A DNA stretch of 64,000 nucleotides from Rhododendron vialii. Lineage: Eukaryota; Streptophyta; Magnoliopsida; Ericales; Ericaceae. Made by a program: the position numbers and the translations under genes. Positions 36,770-57,715 of this stretch are shown in pieces (within the stretch, counting starts at the first letter, position 1; each line of letters opens with the position of its first letter). Where the stretch lies: the NCBI RefSeq assembly GCF_030253575.1, contig NC_080568.1:29818001-29882000 (forward strand), given 5' to 3'. The notes under the pieces are model-generated. The model was not told where the DNA came from. It did not search any database and worked only from the letters and a program-made list of their open reading frames with translations.

Positions 36770-37520
36770 CATTTGGGGATGTTTCCTTTCATCCACTATG
36801 AATGACTGCTTGATAATGACGTAGTATTTAAACATTAAGTCCATCATCATTTCAGGATGTTTCATCCACTGCAACAAACAAAGATGATACTATATTAGAC
36901 TAGTTATATTATTCCATGACATTGTTTGGAAATGTAAAGATGATACTTCTGGCTGTGGCATATATAGAGGATGATTTACAACTACGTTTGTGTAAGGAAT
37001 ATACCGGTACAATTTATCGATCATGCAGATATTCAAACATACTTGAAGATAATTCGGTTTTCATAGTCTTTTGACTGTGTTATCGATCATGCAGGACTGA
37101 GGTCAACCTGGATTTACCTTGTCTAAGCATAAGCGTTTTGATGCCATATTGAAAGAGCATATAAAGCCGTTATAACAATTAGAGCTTGTCTTATATTGAT
37201 TAATTATTACCTTCCAAAATAGACCTGAAAGTGGATTTGAGAGCCAATCAGTGGACCCCGGCCTGGGGCGTTAAATCACTATTCACAACTGTATATGTAG
37301 AATTTGTGGATAGAAAAGATGGGATTGTGTGATTGAGAAGAATACTACATTGACAGTTTGTTTTTTCATATATAAGTATAATTATTTCTCTCAACATCTA
37401 ACCTGGAGTCCAAGATGAACCTACCCTCACTAGTATTTGCAACTCTCTATGGCCACGAATATGAAATTGAAGTCTTTTTTCTGTCTGAAACAAGCGTGAC
37501 TTTGAACAAAGAAAAAGATA
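36770..37520 (+). pseudogene. Decayed copy of APE1L exons 6-7 with introns
   Basis: This stretch parallels 32795-33540 of the working gene. The copied exon 6 (near 37095-37160) reads CAACCTGGATTTACCTTGTC, then TAAGCATAAGCGTTTTGATG. The working gene has TGAGCGGAAGCGTTTTGGTG there. GGACTGTGGCC has become GGACTGAGGTC, which makes a stop codon (TGA) in the copied frame. The adjacent intron is recognisable by ATAGACCTGAAAGTGGATTT, and the beginning of exon 7 is reduced to AAAGAAAAAGATATGGA. Small indels are scattered through it. It cannot encode the domain and is a partial pseudogene. Confidence 0.8.
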
Positions 37521-38500
37521 TGGAAGTATGGAACATCATATCCATCATCTTGTAAATTTCGTTGAGACGATCATTCATGGAAACCAATTTAATCGAACAT
37601 CGAGAGTCATATAAACTAATTCCGTGCAATAAAAAAGTTTTGATCTAGCTGAATAATCGTACAAGTAAATTTCTTTACAACGTCTATTGAATTTATCAGT
37701 TGCCATATTTTTTTGTGAGGCTCGAATGACCTTCAAATGGTCAAAATTAGATAGGACTCGAGGATAACCACAGGTGAGCCTCCTCCCGTGCAACGTGTGA
37801 AATCGAGATCTCATCTCATGTGATGATTCATTATGTGATTTTTTTAGTGAGGGTAAAGAGGACCCATTACGGTTTTGTTTCATGATTCAAGCTATTCATT
37901 TTGAAGTTCTCGATGTGTTTAACGTCTATTCAAAAACTCATGGTGATTGAATGTCGTTAAAAACTTGATCGAATCACATTTGCTTACAGAGCAACGAGAG
38001 GTCAAAGTTTGACTGTCTATTTTTCTTGTAGCAAATGTGATTCGTCCAAATAGATAATACTGATATTGATGAACTAAATCTTTTGCACGAATGTCAAACA
38101 CAATGAAACTTAATACGAACCGTTAGCATTGTCAAAAGAAACTGTGGTGAGTCTCATTTATTGTTATACGCGGGACACACGAGAGATCGTTACATAAGAT
38201 GTTATTGTGGATTCGTGAGTGAAATACCAAAGAATTTGTGAACCCAATGAGTTAGGCTTAAGGCCGCAGATTTAAAGATTTGCTCCCTCTTTAAATTTCA
38301 AGTTCAAAACTTTCTAGATGTTGTCAACTCTCTTGGGCCAAATAAAAGTTTGCAAGGTTGTTAAATTTTGGGTCTCGAAAAAATAGTGAAAAATGCATGT
38401 AAAGTGGTCTGGATGGCTTTATTATTATTTTACTATTAAAAAAACTAAAATTTGGGGTAAAACGGTAAATAAAGACGAATCAATTTCCCGAAACCCAGAG
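37521..38500. other. Spacer upstream of REF6
   Basis: AT-rich sequence without coding character. Short open frames on the minus strand (37447-38101) show no recognisable domain. The last part should include the REF6 promoter. Confidence 0.4.
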
Positions 38501-38506
38501 TATAAA
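38501..38506 (+). promoter_or_regulatory. Possible TATA box of REF6
   Basis: The word TATAAA lies about 330 bp upstream of the REF6 start codon and directly before a CT-rich stretch typical of plant transcription starts and leaders. The distance to the CT-rich block (about 30 bp) fits. No experimental support is available here. Confidence 0.4.
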
Positions 38507-38654
38507 CCCCACTCGCATGAATACACTCTGCCCTCTCACTCACTCTCCCCTGTCCCCAATTTTCACAATTTCCAGCCTCTCCCCTGTAAAATCATATCGA
38601 AAACAGAGGAACCCAAAAGCAAAAAAATAAAATACTCCCTTCTCCCCAAACGAA

Positions 38655-38666
38655 ATGAAGCAATAG
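38655..38666 (+). promoter_or_regulatory. Minimal upstream ORF in the REF6 leader
   Basis: ATG AAG CAA TAG, a three-codon upstream reading frame, lies in the predicted leader. It is the first of three upstream ATGs close to the start codon. Confidence 0.4.
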
Positions 38667-38719
38667 AGAATCTCTGCATTCCTTCCTTTCTCTCTCCTCC
38701 TCTCTCTCACTACCCACAA

Positions 38720-38773
38720 ATGTTCTCCAACGACCCTCGCAGATCTCACTCCTTCACTACCCACGTCTCCTGA
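38720..38773 (+). promoter_or_regulatory. 17-codon upstream ORF in the REF6 leader
   Basis: An upstream frame reading MFSNDPRRSHSFTTHVS ends with TGA 59 bp before the REF6 start. If the transcript begins near 38533, ribosomes would meet it first. The peptide has no known motif. Confidence 0.45.
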
Positions 38774-38832
38774 TTCATACCCACATATGTACACACCCTC
38801 TCTGTACAACCCAGTTGTTGGAATAACTGTTA

Positions 38833-47341
<8,509 letters not shown>

Positions 47342-49020
47342 CAGAACACGAAGAGAAAGGTGTGTAATTTGACATTGCTGATGAAACTGTTGTTTAGTTG
47401 ACAGAGTAGGTTTAGGGTTAGAATTTCCTGTAATTTTTTTTTTCAGTCATAGCACAATTGATTCTGTTTGCCATCTGGGTTTTCATTAAGCCCATGCATT
47501 CTCTTCGATCAGAGCATTTGCTTGGATTTCAGGAAGGAAATTGTGTAGCATTGGACGTCCACAGCCAAAAATTTGGTCTTGAAATTGAAGTAGACATGTA
47601 TCCCTTCCTTTTGAGGACTCTCAACTTTCAAGTTCCTGCGATGCCTCAGTTTCGACATACTAGTATTTTGTTCAGTGCCCTTGGAGCACACCGTACGGTC
47701 AGGCCCCTCCTCCTCCACGCAATCTTGTGGGGTCCTAGACTAAATATGCAGAGCCTAGGTGATCGAGTGGTTAAGAGGGGCCTGAGGCACCACCACGAGC
47801 CACTGAATAATCTCGTCACTTTCGTTGCCACCTTTCCCGGATTCGATAGATATGGGGTTGATTTCTTGTTATCGGCATTCGTTATTTTCAAGGGTTTTTT
47901 TTTTTTGGTTCGGCATTTTGATTCAGAATAAAACAATTCGATCATCAAAAATATGATCTACCTTTGATTCCTACTCCGAAGGATTATTATCTTGGGTTTA
48001 TAATCTTTTTATACGGAGGAAAATGCTCTTGAGTTGGAAATCGGTATTCCAAGGACTCAACTCCATGCGTCATATCCCAATGAAAGCATTTTTTGCTGGG
48101 TCCATGTTCGGCATCCATAGTTTCATTCTTTTCAAGAGAAAAACTCATTTACGGAGCAACTTGTAAATAATATTTACGGCATTCAATCGCGGTCCGAATT
48201 TTAACTATTTTTGTGAATAGTTCTTTTAAAATCCGGACCATTGATTATCGAAATGGACGACTAAGATTGCGTAGAACCGTGAATAAATTTCTCTCTTTTT
48301 CCAATCCTCTTAGAAAAAAATCAAACATGCCCAGTCTTATTCTCTTTCTGAACAGCAAAAAAAAAAAATACATATTATCTTTCTTATGACCCAAATTAAA
48401 CTATTAATCAACGCCAATTTAAACTGTTAATAAAACGTAAACATTTCTTCATGACTTCATCTAATAAAACTCTAGATGTCTTCCCTAAGACAACATTCCC
48501 CTTGGAATCATTATTGAAAATTACTAAAATATTTTCTCTTCCATTGTTTGGTTTGTACCATTTTCGTTCCATTTTCTTTTCCTTTTTTCTTTCCATAAGT
48601 TTCAAGTAGACTCTTAAATGTTTATGTTTACCTTGTCGATTATTCAACGTTCTGTACACCGCCACACATGTGTCGTAAATCCCTTCTTCACCAAACGATA
48701 CTCATCCTTGAACTCTACAATAATGCGAAGGAAATTTCGGCCAACACGTGACGGTGCCCCAGGTCAGGTGCAACGTATGTGGCAATGAACGTGTATTCTA
48801 CACAGCATTCGAAACAAAGAAAGAGAACCGAGAAGATACAGACGCGTTTACTTATCAAACCCAAAAAAGAAGAAAAAGAAAAAAAACACATTCTCTCTCT
48901 CTCTCTCTACACAATTTCCCCGGGGAGAACTCAGATGAAAAGTGCTTGCCAAAACGCTGTCCCCTTTCCCTAATCAAAACTCTCAATTAGGGCTTGAAAT
49001 GTGGAGGTACTGAGAGAAAA
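47342..49020. other. REF6 3' flank and leader region of the CCCH gene
   Basis: No gene is supported in this stretch. An open frame at 47458-47931 lacks recognisable motifs. A word GTGATCGAGTGGTTAAGAGG near 47760 resembles a tRNA box A but no tRNA follows. The last 150 bp before 49021 are CT-rich and probably the CCCH leader. Confidence 0.45.
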
Positions 49021-52000
49021 ATGGAAGAGTCCGCAACTTCTCCAGTATCACACAACGACGAACAGAAACCCAACTCTCATCAACAGCAGCAGCAGCAGCA
49101 GCAACAACAACCAGGGTTTTGGAGAAAACTAGGGTTCGGGTTCGGGTTTAACCCCTTCCCTTCGGTAGACCCTGATCCCAAACCCAACCCCACTCCTCAG
49201 CCTTCCGATGATCAAATCGCCAGTGGAGCGATCGCTATTCAAGAGCCTCAGACCCTGCAACTGACCAGCGAAGACATTGATGACCAGGTAAAATCCCAAG
49301 TTTTGGAAGAAAGGGGAGTAGTAAGCAACGAGTGTGTGGGTAGGGAATTTGATGTTGATCACGAATTGGGTACTCAGCAAACCCTAAAAAGTGAAGAGCT
49401 TCTGTACCAGGAAGCAGTGGAAGAAGAGATTAAAAATCTAGTCTTGGAAGAAAAGAGGAATGGGAATGATGAAGGTAATGGATGTCGTGACGAGAGCAAT
49501 TGCTATCATCGCGAGGGTATTCAGGATTTTTCTTACAAATGGGACATCCTAGAGCTTGAGTACCAGCAAGAAGTTGAAGAAGAGATTCAAAATCTTGTTT
49601 TGGAAGAAAAGAAAAATGAATATGGTGATGAGGCTATTGGATATTATCGTAATAAGAATGATTATCATTACGGTGGTGGTGACGATAATGATGATGATGA
49701 TGGTAAGAGTGAGATTGAGAAAGAAGATGGTGGGAATGGGCTTGTTGAAGGAGAGACTGGGGGGCCTATGGGATGGCGGAAGGAGGGTAGATACAGGAGG
49801 AGCTTGTATCCGGTGAGACCCGATGTCGAAGACTGTTCGCATTATGTACGGACAGGGGCGTGCAAGTTCGGACCGAATTGCAAGTTCAATCACCCTTTCA
49901 GAAGGAAAAATCAGGTATTTTACCGATTTATGTACCTATCCAGTGTTTGGTTAGCTGTGATGATTTTCAGTAGAAATGGAATGGTCATTCCTTGTTCCTT
50001 GGCCTACTATGCAATAGCTGTTCGCCTAAATTAGTGGATGATGGTTTATGATGGAATGTACCAAACCAAAAACTAAACAGAGCCTTAAGTCCCGATTAAT
50101 TTGGGTTGGCTATGCAAACCGGTTCTTTTCAAGGGCATTGCGTTCCGTGATATTCCAAAAATCTAGATCCTTTCAAACTGAGGCAATGTCAATTTTGGTC
50201 TACCCTCCCCTTAGTGTTACCCAACTCCTGTTGTAATGTGTATACTGTTATTTTTGCGGACCAAACATGGGAATAAGGAGTCCAAGGGGAATGATGTTCC
50301 ATTCCTGCTGCACTCGTGTGGACCAAACAATGTGTTGCAGTTTAATTATGTCAATGTGATTGCCATCTGTGGGCTACCCGCCCGGATTTGAAAAATTGAA
50401 GAGTCGCCACCCGGATTTATGGTTTGCCACCCGAGAAACCATTTTGATCGAAAATAATGGTTTGAAATTGAAAACCAGAGATTGTTTTAGGTTCGGAAGC
50501 CATGTTACGAGAGGGGAAGGGTTTTACGGCACCCCTCTCGACCAACACGGGGTCGGTCTCTACTCAATGTTTGTGGGATTTTATCGAAAATACCTTATTT
50601 CATTAAACAATTAGCAGGTATCCACAGGTATATCAAGTAAAGAGGTGCATGCATGTGCTGGTGTACAAGATATACTGAAATGATAATGAAAAATGGACAA
50701 TGACAGAAAAAATGGAAAACTGCTACTCGAACCACTCCCGAGCGCTCGGGATCGGTCCTGAGCGCTCAGGAATACTGCTGGACCACCCTGCAAACTTTGT
50801 TAGCACAGATATAACAGGATATTCTAAACAGAAACACAAAAAAAAAAAACTTGAATATGCTCAGCAGAGGGTTTAAATGGCTAGGAACAGGTTCTAGCCC
50901 TCCAAACCATGCCTCCTTGCTATTGGAAAATGAAAATAACTAGGCTCTGGGAGGACTAGTTTACACCCAGCGTCTACTAAGAACAGAAAATCCATATTGA
51001 ACGACAAAATAAGATTTTGGTGAGCAGCAGCACTCCTGAGCACTCAGGAATGGTCCCGAGCGCTCGGGAGTGCATCCAGTGCTCAGAATTTTTTTTGTTT
51101 CTATGTATTCCTCTTGCTTTTACTATTAAACTAAGATAAAATGAACTCACCACCAGTATGGGGAACTGGTATGAGTCCATTGATTCCCCTCAGAAGTAGA
51201 AAAACATTGGATTATGAACGTGTTTATACCTTTTCAAGCTTAGACTTTGCTCCTTGGATTGAATTGAAAGCTTGGAAATAGATGGAAAAACAGTAGAAAA
51301 CAGAGCCTGAGATGTATTTAAGACTGAAAATGTGTTTGTAATTTTCTTGGATTTTTCGTAGAAAAAATGCTTGAGAAAATGGACTTTTTAGAAAATGTTT
51401 GAGAAAGGGCTGATTTGCAAACAATGGGGGAAGTTAGAGAGAGAATTTTGTGGTCCCCTTGAAAGATAGAACATAGGGGTATTTATAGGGGAGGAGAAAA
51501 TAGTTTTGAATTTTGAAAAATAAATCAAAAATAAAGTGAAATATATTTTTGGGGGGAAATGTCTACTGGTCTTCTGAATATAGTCTAAGCATTGACCTGG
51601 ACCAGGGTTGAATGTTGAAAAGACTGAAAAAGAGTTTGAAAAAGCCATGGTCAATGGTCAAGCTCATCATATGCTGTGACAGAGCTCCCGAGCGCTCCGA
51701 AGTGATCCCGAGCGCTCAGGAATGGTCCCGAGCGCTCAAGAATGGTCCCGAGCGCTTAGGAGTGTCTATCCAACTTCAGAAGGGCGCCACGAACACTCCT
51801 GAACTCGGATTTGGGTGATTTTCGAAGCGTTGGAAAGCTGGTTGAGTCCTCTTTCTAACCCAATTGGTTTTATTCAAATATATTTTATACACTAAAATGT
51901 GTGAATTTTACTCTTAGGGTGTTGAGAAAAAATGTGTTTTAGTTTTGAAAAAGACCAAGAAACATCGTTCAAACTTTAGTTGAGTCTCATTTTGATTCCG

Positions 52001-55000
52001 TTTCATCATCGGGGAGCCTCGAGGGCACAAATTAAGGATAATTAATATGTCCAAATTGGGATGTCTACACCATTGGAGCAGGTTGTGTTTGAAATTTAAT
52101 GAAGTTAGACATGATACAATGTGATTTTTATCTAAGTGGTCTCTGGTGTTTCTGCTCCATTTTGTACTAAAGGAATAATAAGGGGTATAAGCTGTTAACA
52201 AAACATGTAGGGGACTGGTGGATTTTCTTAATTGATTTTGCTTCATCTGACTGCTATATTGCGTTGTAATGAGTTTGCTTTATTTTGCTCTGTTGCTCAC
52301 ATTACTGAAGTTTGCTAAGGAGAAGGTCAAGGAGAGGGAAGAAAGTCCAGAAAGACCGGGGCAGGTCGAATGCAAGGTGATTATTGTTATGATTATACTT
52401 GTGTCCGTATTTATCATCACTTGATGAGTGTCCGTATTAATCATCACTTGATGAAGATAAATATCTTATATCAATTGCATCTTGTGAAGCTTTTTTTTTT
52501 GGCATGCCTTGTGTGATTTGTTAGTATCAGTTCTCCTGTTCGTTGCTTGGATTGACTATTGTTTGATTTGGAGGATTATGTGGCATTACTCTAGTTTGGA
52601 CTTAATCTTGAGATCCCAAACTAGAGTAGATTGCTAGTTTGTCATTGTCATCTTGCTTGTACGTTTGCTTGTAGACTCCAATTGACGCAACATGGTCCTT
52701 GAAGCCATATCAGAATGCGAAAATGGTTTTTGCATTCTTTTTGTCGTTCCCAACAGGAGATTTCATTTCTGTGTAGTGGATGTTCGAATAAAGTTGGTGG
52801 TTGCCACCAAATTCAATTCCTATCTGAAAATTGTGTTGCAATTAGTAGAAACATTAAGGGAAGAGGAAGACACATCTTCTTAGAGGATATATGAGCGTTG
52901 CGTTTAACAAAAAAAAAAAAGAGATTTCCCATCACTTGACCACGGAGATACGACCATAAAATCCTTATCATTATTGTCTTATTACTACAGAAGTTTTCCT
53001 GGGACTCAAAGAAAAGGTCTGGGTTCCATTATGGCCAGTTAACTTTTTAGTTGAGTTTAGCGCAATTTGTTATGCTAGTTACGATATTCAAAGAGAATAC
53101 CCACCGTTGTACTGTTGCCATCCTTATTCCTTGAAGGTATCCATTTATCTTTCGGAGGGGTAAAGTTTCTCGTATATGGTTATCAGATGACATAAACTTG
53201 TTGTAGTACCTGTTTGGGGTTGTTGCTGTTTTTTCTGATGTCAGTTCTCAAGGTGTTATAACCCGACTCTTGAGTTGGTTGCAGTATCACCTGAGTCCAG
53301 GGGGGTGTAAGTATGGAAAAGCTTGTAGATACAAACACAGCATACGAAAAACTCCAGCAGTTCCAATAGTTGAATTCAACTTTCTGAATCTTCCAATCCG
53401 CCCGGTATGGCTTCCAACTTATCCTTCAAACTCCTTAGTACGCTACAAAAATTTGATTTAAAGTCTTAAAGGTTGTGTTCATTAGATTTTCTGTATAGTG
53501 GAGCATTTTTTTGACACATTCTGACAATATCAAAATTTGTTCCAGGGAGAAAGGGAGTGCCCTTTTTACATGCGTAATGGCTCATGCAAGTATGGAGTAA
53601 ACTGCAGGTTTAATCACCCGGATCCTACTGCAGTGGGAGGAGGTGACACCCTTTCTGGACATGGTCCTGGTGGAGCTGTTCCATTACATGGCGCATCTCA
53701 ATCAACTATGTCACCCTGGTCATCACCAAGAGCATTGAGTGAGACCGGTCCTTTTGCTCCAGTGGTGTTTCCGCCAACCCAAGGGATTCCTTCCCCGTAT
53801 CCAGAAAGGAATGGTCATCAGGTACTTCATTGCTCCTGTTAGATGACTTGAAGCCAATTCAGTTTCATTAATTGTGGCAATCGGCATCATCAACCCTGTT
53901 GTTATTCTTCGTATGGGTTTTGGATATTTCCTTGCATTGTTAACTGACTCAACTCTAATCTGCCCAATCGTGTAATTGGGTAGCTGTGGATGCAGCAATA
54001 AGGATATGTGGAAATAGCTGCCGAGTTCAATTGCGATCTGAGATATACTGTTCTTATTTTTCTCCCTTCTTCTGCGCTCCATATGTTTTTCCTCCCCCTT
54101 TTTTTTTCCCTTTATTTATTTATTTTGTTGTTGTTAAGCTTCGTGACGTGTTTTCATCCCTGCTACACCTCATGCAAAAAGCTTCATTGAGAGTCACACG
54201 ACCCCATATACATGCACTTCATCGCAATGCTTATGGGCATAGTTTTCATGATGATTTATAAAAGGCATGTTTCATGAAGTCCAAATCTGGAAGAATTTTT
54301 TCCTTTTGGCCTTAAAAAGTCACTCAAATTTGGACAAAGCACTGAGTTGCCTCCAAGGCCCTAACCATCCCAGGTGCGGAGTCAAAAGACTCAAAATCCA
54401 TGTATTTTTTCTCAAATCAGCACTTATTTTGCAAATCTTTCTTCAACATGACATGATTATTTGTTCATTTTGACATCAAAATTCTTGGTATTTACTCATG
54501 CTCCTTGCCTTGGTCTTATGTCCCAAATTTTCAGTCATGTGATTGGCTTGTGTTCATGCCTTAAAGCATAGTTGCAGAACTCTTTTGGCAAACTCAAGCC
54601 TTACTTAAGTGAGAAGTAAAAAAGAAAAAGAAAGGTGATTCTTAGGATGGGAATTCTAAGCAAGGTGGCATTTGGTCATTAATGACTTTTCCTTGCATAG
54701 AAGTTACCTATCGTTCGTAACATCCTTTAAATGGTTTAAATAAGGTAGATTTAGTACTTCAGGTTTACTGTGCTTTTCTCCATTGACTATATATATTGAA
54801 ACATTTTCGTCATTTTCGTAGTGGCTTGGTAATGATCATGTATACCCAGCACCATCAGAGAGGAGGCTGCCTACACCACCTGCTTTTTCCCTCAACACTC
54901 CAGCTGAGATCAATTTCTATGCACCTCATAAACAGCCAATGCTCATTGACGAATTCCCAGAACGACCGGGCCAACCTGAATGCAGTTATTTCTTGAAAAC

Positions 55001-56395
55001 TGGGAACTGTAAGTATAAATCCGGATGCAAGTTTCACCATCCTAAGAACAGGTTGCCGAAGACAGCTGCCCCTTATTCTCCAGCTCTGAGTGACAATGGT
55101 CTGCCACAAAGACCTGTAAGTTCACAACTGTTGTAAACATTGTTTCTTTCTAAGATGTAGATTTGGGGAAAAAACGATTAAGTATTCCCAGTTAGTCCCT
55201 ATTAATGAGTGTCTGGGATGAGTAGAATGGGTACAGTCACAGACGTAACTTTTGGCATCAAATGTGCCACTGTGCAAGTTGGTTGTCCTCATATTTGAAT
55301 CCACAGCCTAGAGATTAGTAGGCTGAGATTTTTAACTATTGATCCTGTGGTCACCCCTAATTGGCAAAGTATGCAACAGAATTATCTGTTCCCAATACAT
55401 CTCATGCATGGAACCCTAAACCAAGATACCATAATGTTGTTGTCTACATATTTCCTAGACAAAGGAATGACATTTCTCCATCCTATTGGAATCCTCTTTC
55501 TCCGCTTGTGGTAATTATCATGTCATAAGGAATCAGCAAGTATAGGGACAGTTATTCACAGCCTCGGGGCCTGTAACTTACATGTTGGTGTTTTGGGGGA
55601 CAAACTGAGATGTGGTAAACTGTGAATGGAGTGGGGCAATGCCCCAAGACCACGAAATAACCTCTCCTAGTCTGAAGAAAATCTGTTTCCCTTGTACTTG
55701 CCTAAACTGCTGTTTCCCTCTTCTTCTTTTCCGGAAAAACTTTCCTCATTTGGGTTAAAAATTTGGAAATATATCTATGAAATGACTTTAGCCCGCCTTG
55801 GGTGACATCAAGATAACCAGTAGACGGAAACAAAACGATTCCCCACAAGGTTTTTTTTTTTGATAAGTAGGATTCCCCACAATGTAATAAGTGCCTTCTG
55901 TTTTGGCAAACTGTCTTTTACTAGAGAGAATCGGTTCTTAGATAATTGTTACACTGCATCACCGATTGCAGCACCAGGATACAAATAAAGTATGACAAGT
56001 TTTTCTGCCTGTAGTCGTGTTCTATCAGATTCCAAGAACCTTTGTATTGATTGTAAGTTGTAAGTTTTCATTATTATTGTCCCTTTCACCTCTGTATTTT
56101 TGTGATTCAGGGTCAAAACATTTGCTCGCATTACAACCGTTATGGCATTTGCAAGTTTGGGCCTGCTTGTAAATTTGACCATCCGGTGAACTATGGTCAC
56201 TTGGCTGCTTCTTCCCCTGGGTTTGTTGCCCCAGCGATGCCTTCTGGGTTTGGCAACTCACCAACAGTAGATGATGGGTGGGAGCCAGCGGTGCCTTCTG
56301 GGTTTGGCAACTCACCAACAGTAGATGATGGGTGGGAGCGAGCGGTGCCTTCTGGGTTTGGCAACTCACCAACAATAGATGATGGGTGGGAGTGA
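49021..56395 (+). CDS. CCCH-type zinc-finger protein with five fingers
   Basis: Six exons join in phase 0: 49021-49914, 52311-52376, 53285-53404, 53546-53821, 54822-55115, 56111-56395, giving 644 aa. The second exon might begin at 52320 instead. The ATG opens [11 protein letters not shown]. Five fingers of the form C-x8-C-x5-C-x3-H are present, the first at about residues 272-291, the others with cores [27 protein letters not shown] and GICKFGPAC. The second begins in one exon and ends in the next. Proteins of this plant group bind RNA or DNA; the Arabidopsis gene in the same neighbourhood, At3g48440 (C3H43), is of this type. The N-terminal 270 residues hold a poly-Gln tract (about 23-32) and acidic repeats, and the C-terminus ends in a tandem repeat. 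Intron 1 contains a probable solo LTR. Confidence 0.92.
49405..49617 (+). repeat. Repeated acidic segment in the CCCH N-terminus
   Basis: The segment [19 protein letters not shown] (about residues 129-147) recurs as [19 protein letters not shown] (about 181-199). A weaker third relative, [13 protein letters not shown], lies earlier near residue 90-102. The repeats are Glu/Leu-rich and may form helices. Confidence 0.85.
50368..52069. mobile_element. Probable solo LTR in intron 1 of the CCCH gene
   Basis: The 1.7-kb stretch starts TGTGGGCTACCCGCCCGG and ends GGGATGTCTACA, with TG and CA borders. Flanks CCATC and CCATT agree at 4 of 5 bases. The beginning includes AGAGTCGCCACCCGG, a word I associate with the start of many plant Ty3-type LTRs. 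No gag or pol frame lies inside. It has three clusters of the palindromic word CCCGAGCGCTCGGGA and variants, at about 50736-50770, 51036-51074 and 51685-51764. The CCCH transcript must splice across it. Confidence 0.6.
56231..56392 (+). repeat. Three 54-bp units encoding the CCCH C-terminus
   Basis: Three nearly identical 54-bp units encode the 18-residue unit [18 protein letters not shown] with small changes, ending directly at the stop codon. The DNA copies differ at only a few bases, so the expansion is recent. Confidence 0.92.
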
Positions 56396-57715
56396 AAATG
56401 GAATGGCACTCTTCAGTCTTTTAGGTTTTGATTTTTATTTTCAGACAGGAAATTCTTTCTTTTTCTTTAATTCCTGAGCTTTAATTGCCACAACCTCTTC
56501 CAGAGGAGGCATGGTATATTTATCATGTGTTATATAAAAGCGCAAGCATTGATGATTTGTAAATACTCTCTTAGTTGTGTGTCGAACTTGAGCCATTCTC
56601 GTTGTCATTGGTTGAATCCTTTAGCCACCGTCTTCAGCTTGTTGTGCTGCAGTTATATCTTGGGCACTCACTTGGGCAACCCGGAGTTCAATTCCTCTAT
56701 ACCGAAATTCCTATCTACCTCTGTACCAGTGCATTTCTTGCCATTGGATTGCATAAAAATTTTAAAACATAAAAAAAAAAAAACCTCACAATTTAACAAT
56801 CTAAAATGCACCGGTACATGGGTACATGAATTTCTCGGTGCAGAGGATTTGAGGGGCTTGCACATGGACATGCACACATTCATACTTAGGGCGCAATTGA
56901 ATACAAATGGAAGAAGCAAAACCAGAACGAGCAACAAAACAAATACAAACCTGCTAAAGCAAATTCAACTGGAAAATTTGAACCTAGAAGTTAGCTTTGA
57001 CCATTCTAAATTACCAATTGTCGCGAAAATTTAAGTTGTTAGAAATGTACCTAGTAATATATATCAAGTTATTCAACACTAAAAAACAAGCCTTCATCGC
57101 CATATGATTGTAGATTCAACATTGTTATTAGCACTTCTCTGCAAAAGGACAATATACAAACACCACCACCACCACCAATGGAAACAAAAAAAGCAGTGTG
57201 ATGAAAAATAAGTGTGAAACACTCCATTTTAGTTTCCAGCCAACAGATCTACTTTCACACAACCTAAGAGAGGACCGAAATAAACAACAAAAACAGAAAA
57301 CGATCGCAGAACGACATGGGTGCATAAAATATGATCCTACAATATTTGGTTAGAAACAAAGGAAAAGAGGAAAAGATACTGGCAATTCACTCACTTGGTA
57401 TTTAACAGATATTTCTGTTCATAACCAACAAGAACAGAACTGGCAACCACACACACAACTCTAATCTCATCTCTCTCCTATATTCTAGGTACAACCATAA
57501 AAGGGAAACGCAAGGGAAAACAAACTGTTGAAGATAAGCCAATTTAAAGATACGAAAATCTGGCTGAGAAAATAATACACATGCTCTCAAGCCATTCTTT
57601 GCTCGATCAGTATGCACGGCGCAAAGATACTGGGCCTCAACAATGGATTCCCCACACTAACCACCACCCCCTTGAGCAAATTGCACAAACCCAATCCTTT
57701 AAAGGCATCATGGGT
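56396..57715. other. Spacer between convergent CCCH and NOI genes
   Basis: No coding frame is supported. Frames at 56525-57034 and on the opposite strand lack family features. The region should contain the 3' ends of both transcripts. Confidence 0.5.

Noticed and set aside
47754-47790. tRNA gene candidate (GTGATCGAGTGGTTAAG)
   Set aside because: Only a box A-like word is present. No box B at the proper distance and no cloverleaf could be drawn.
47458-47931. 157-residue open frame downstream of REF6
   Set aside because: It begins without a strong start, has no recognisable domain, and includes a tRNA-box-like repeat word. It is likely chance or repeat-derived.
55849-55876. Poly-T followed by GATAAGTAGG, possible retroelement tail
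   Set aside because: A tail alone in an intron, without box A/B or LINE sequence beside it, is too little to call an element.
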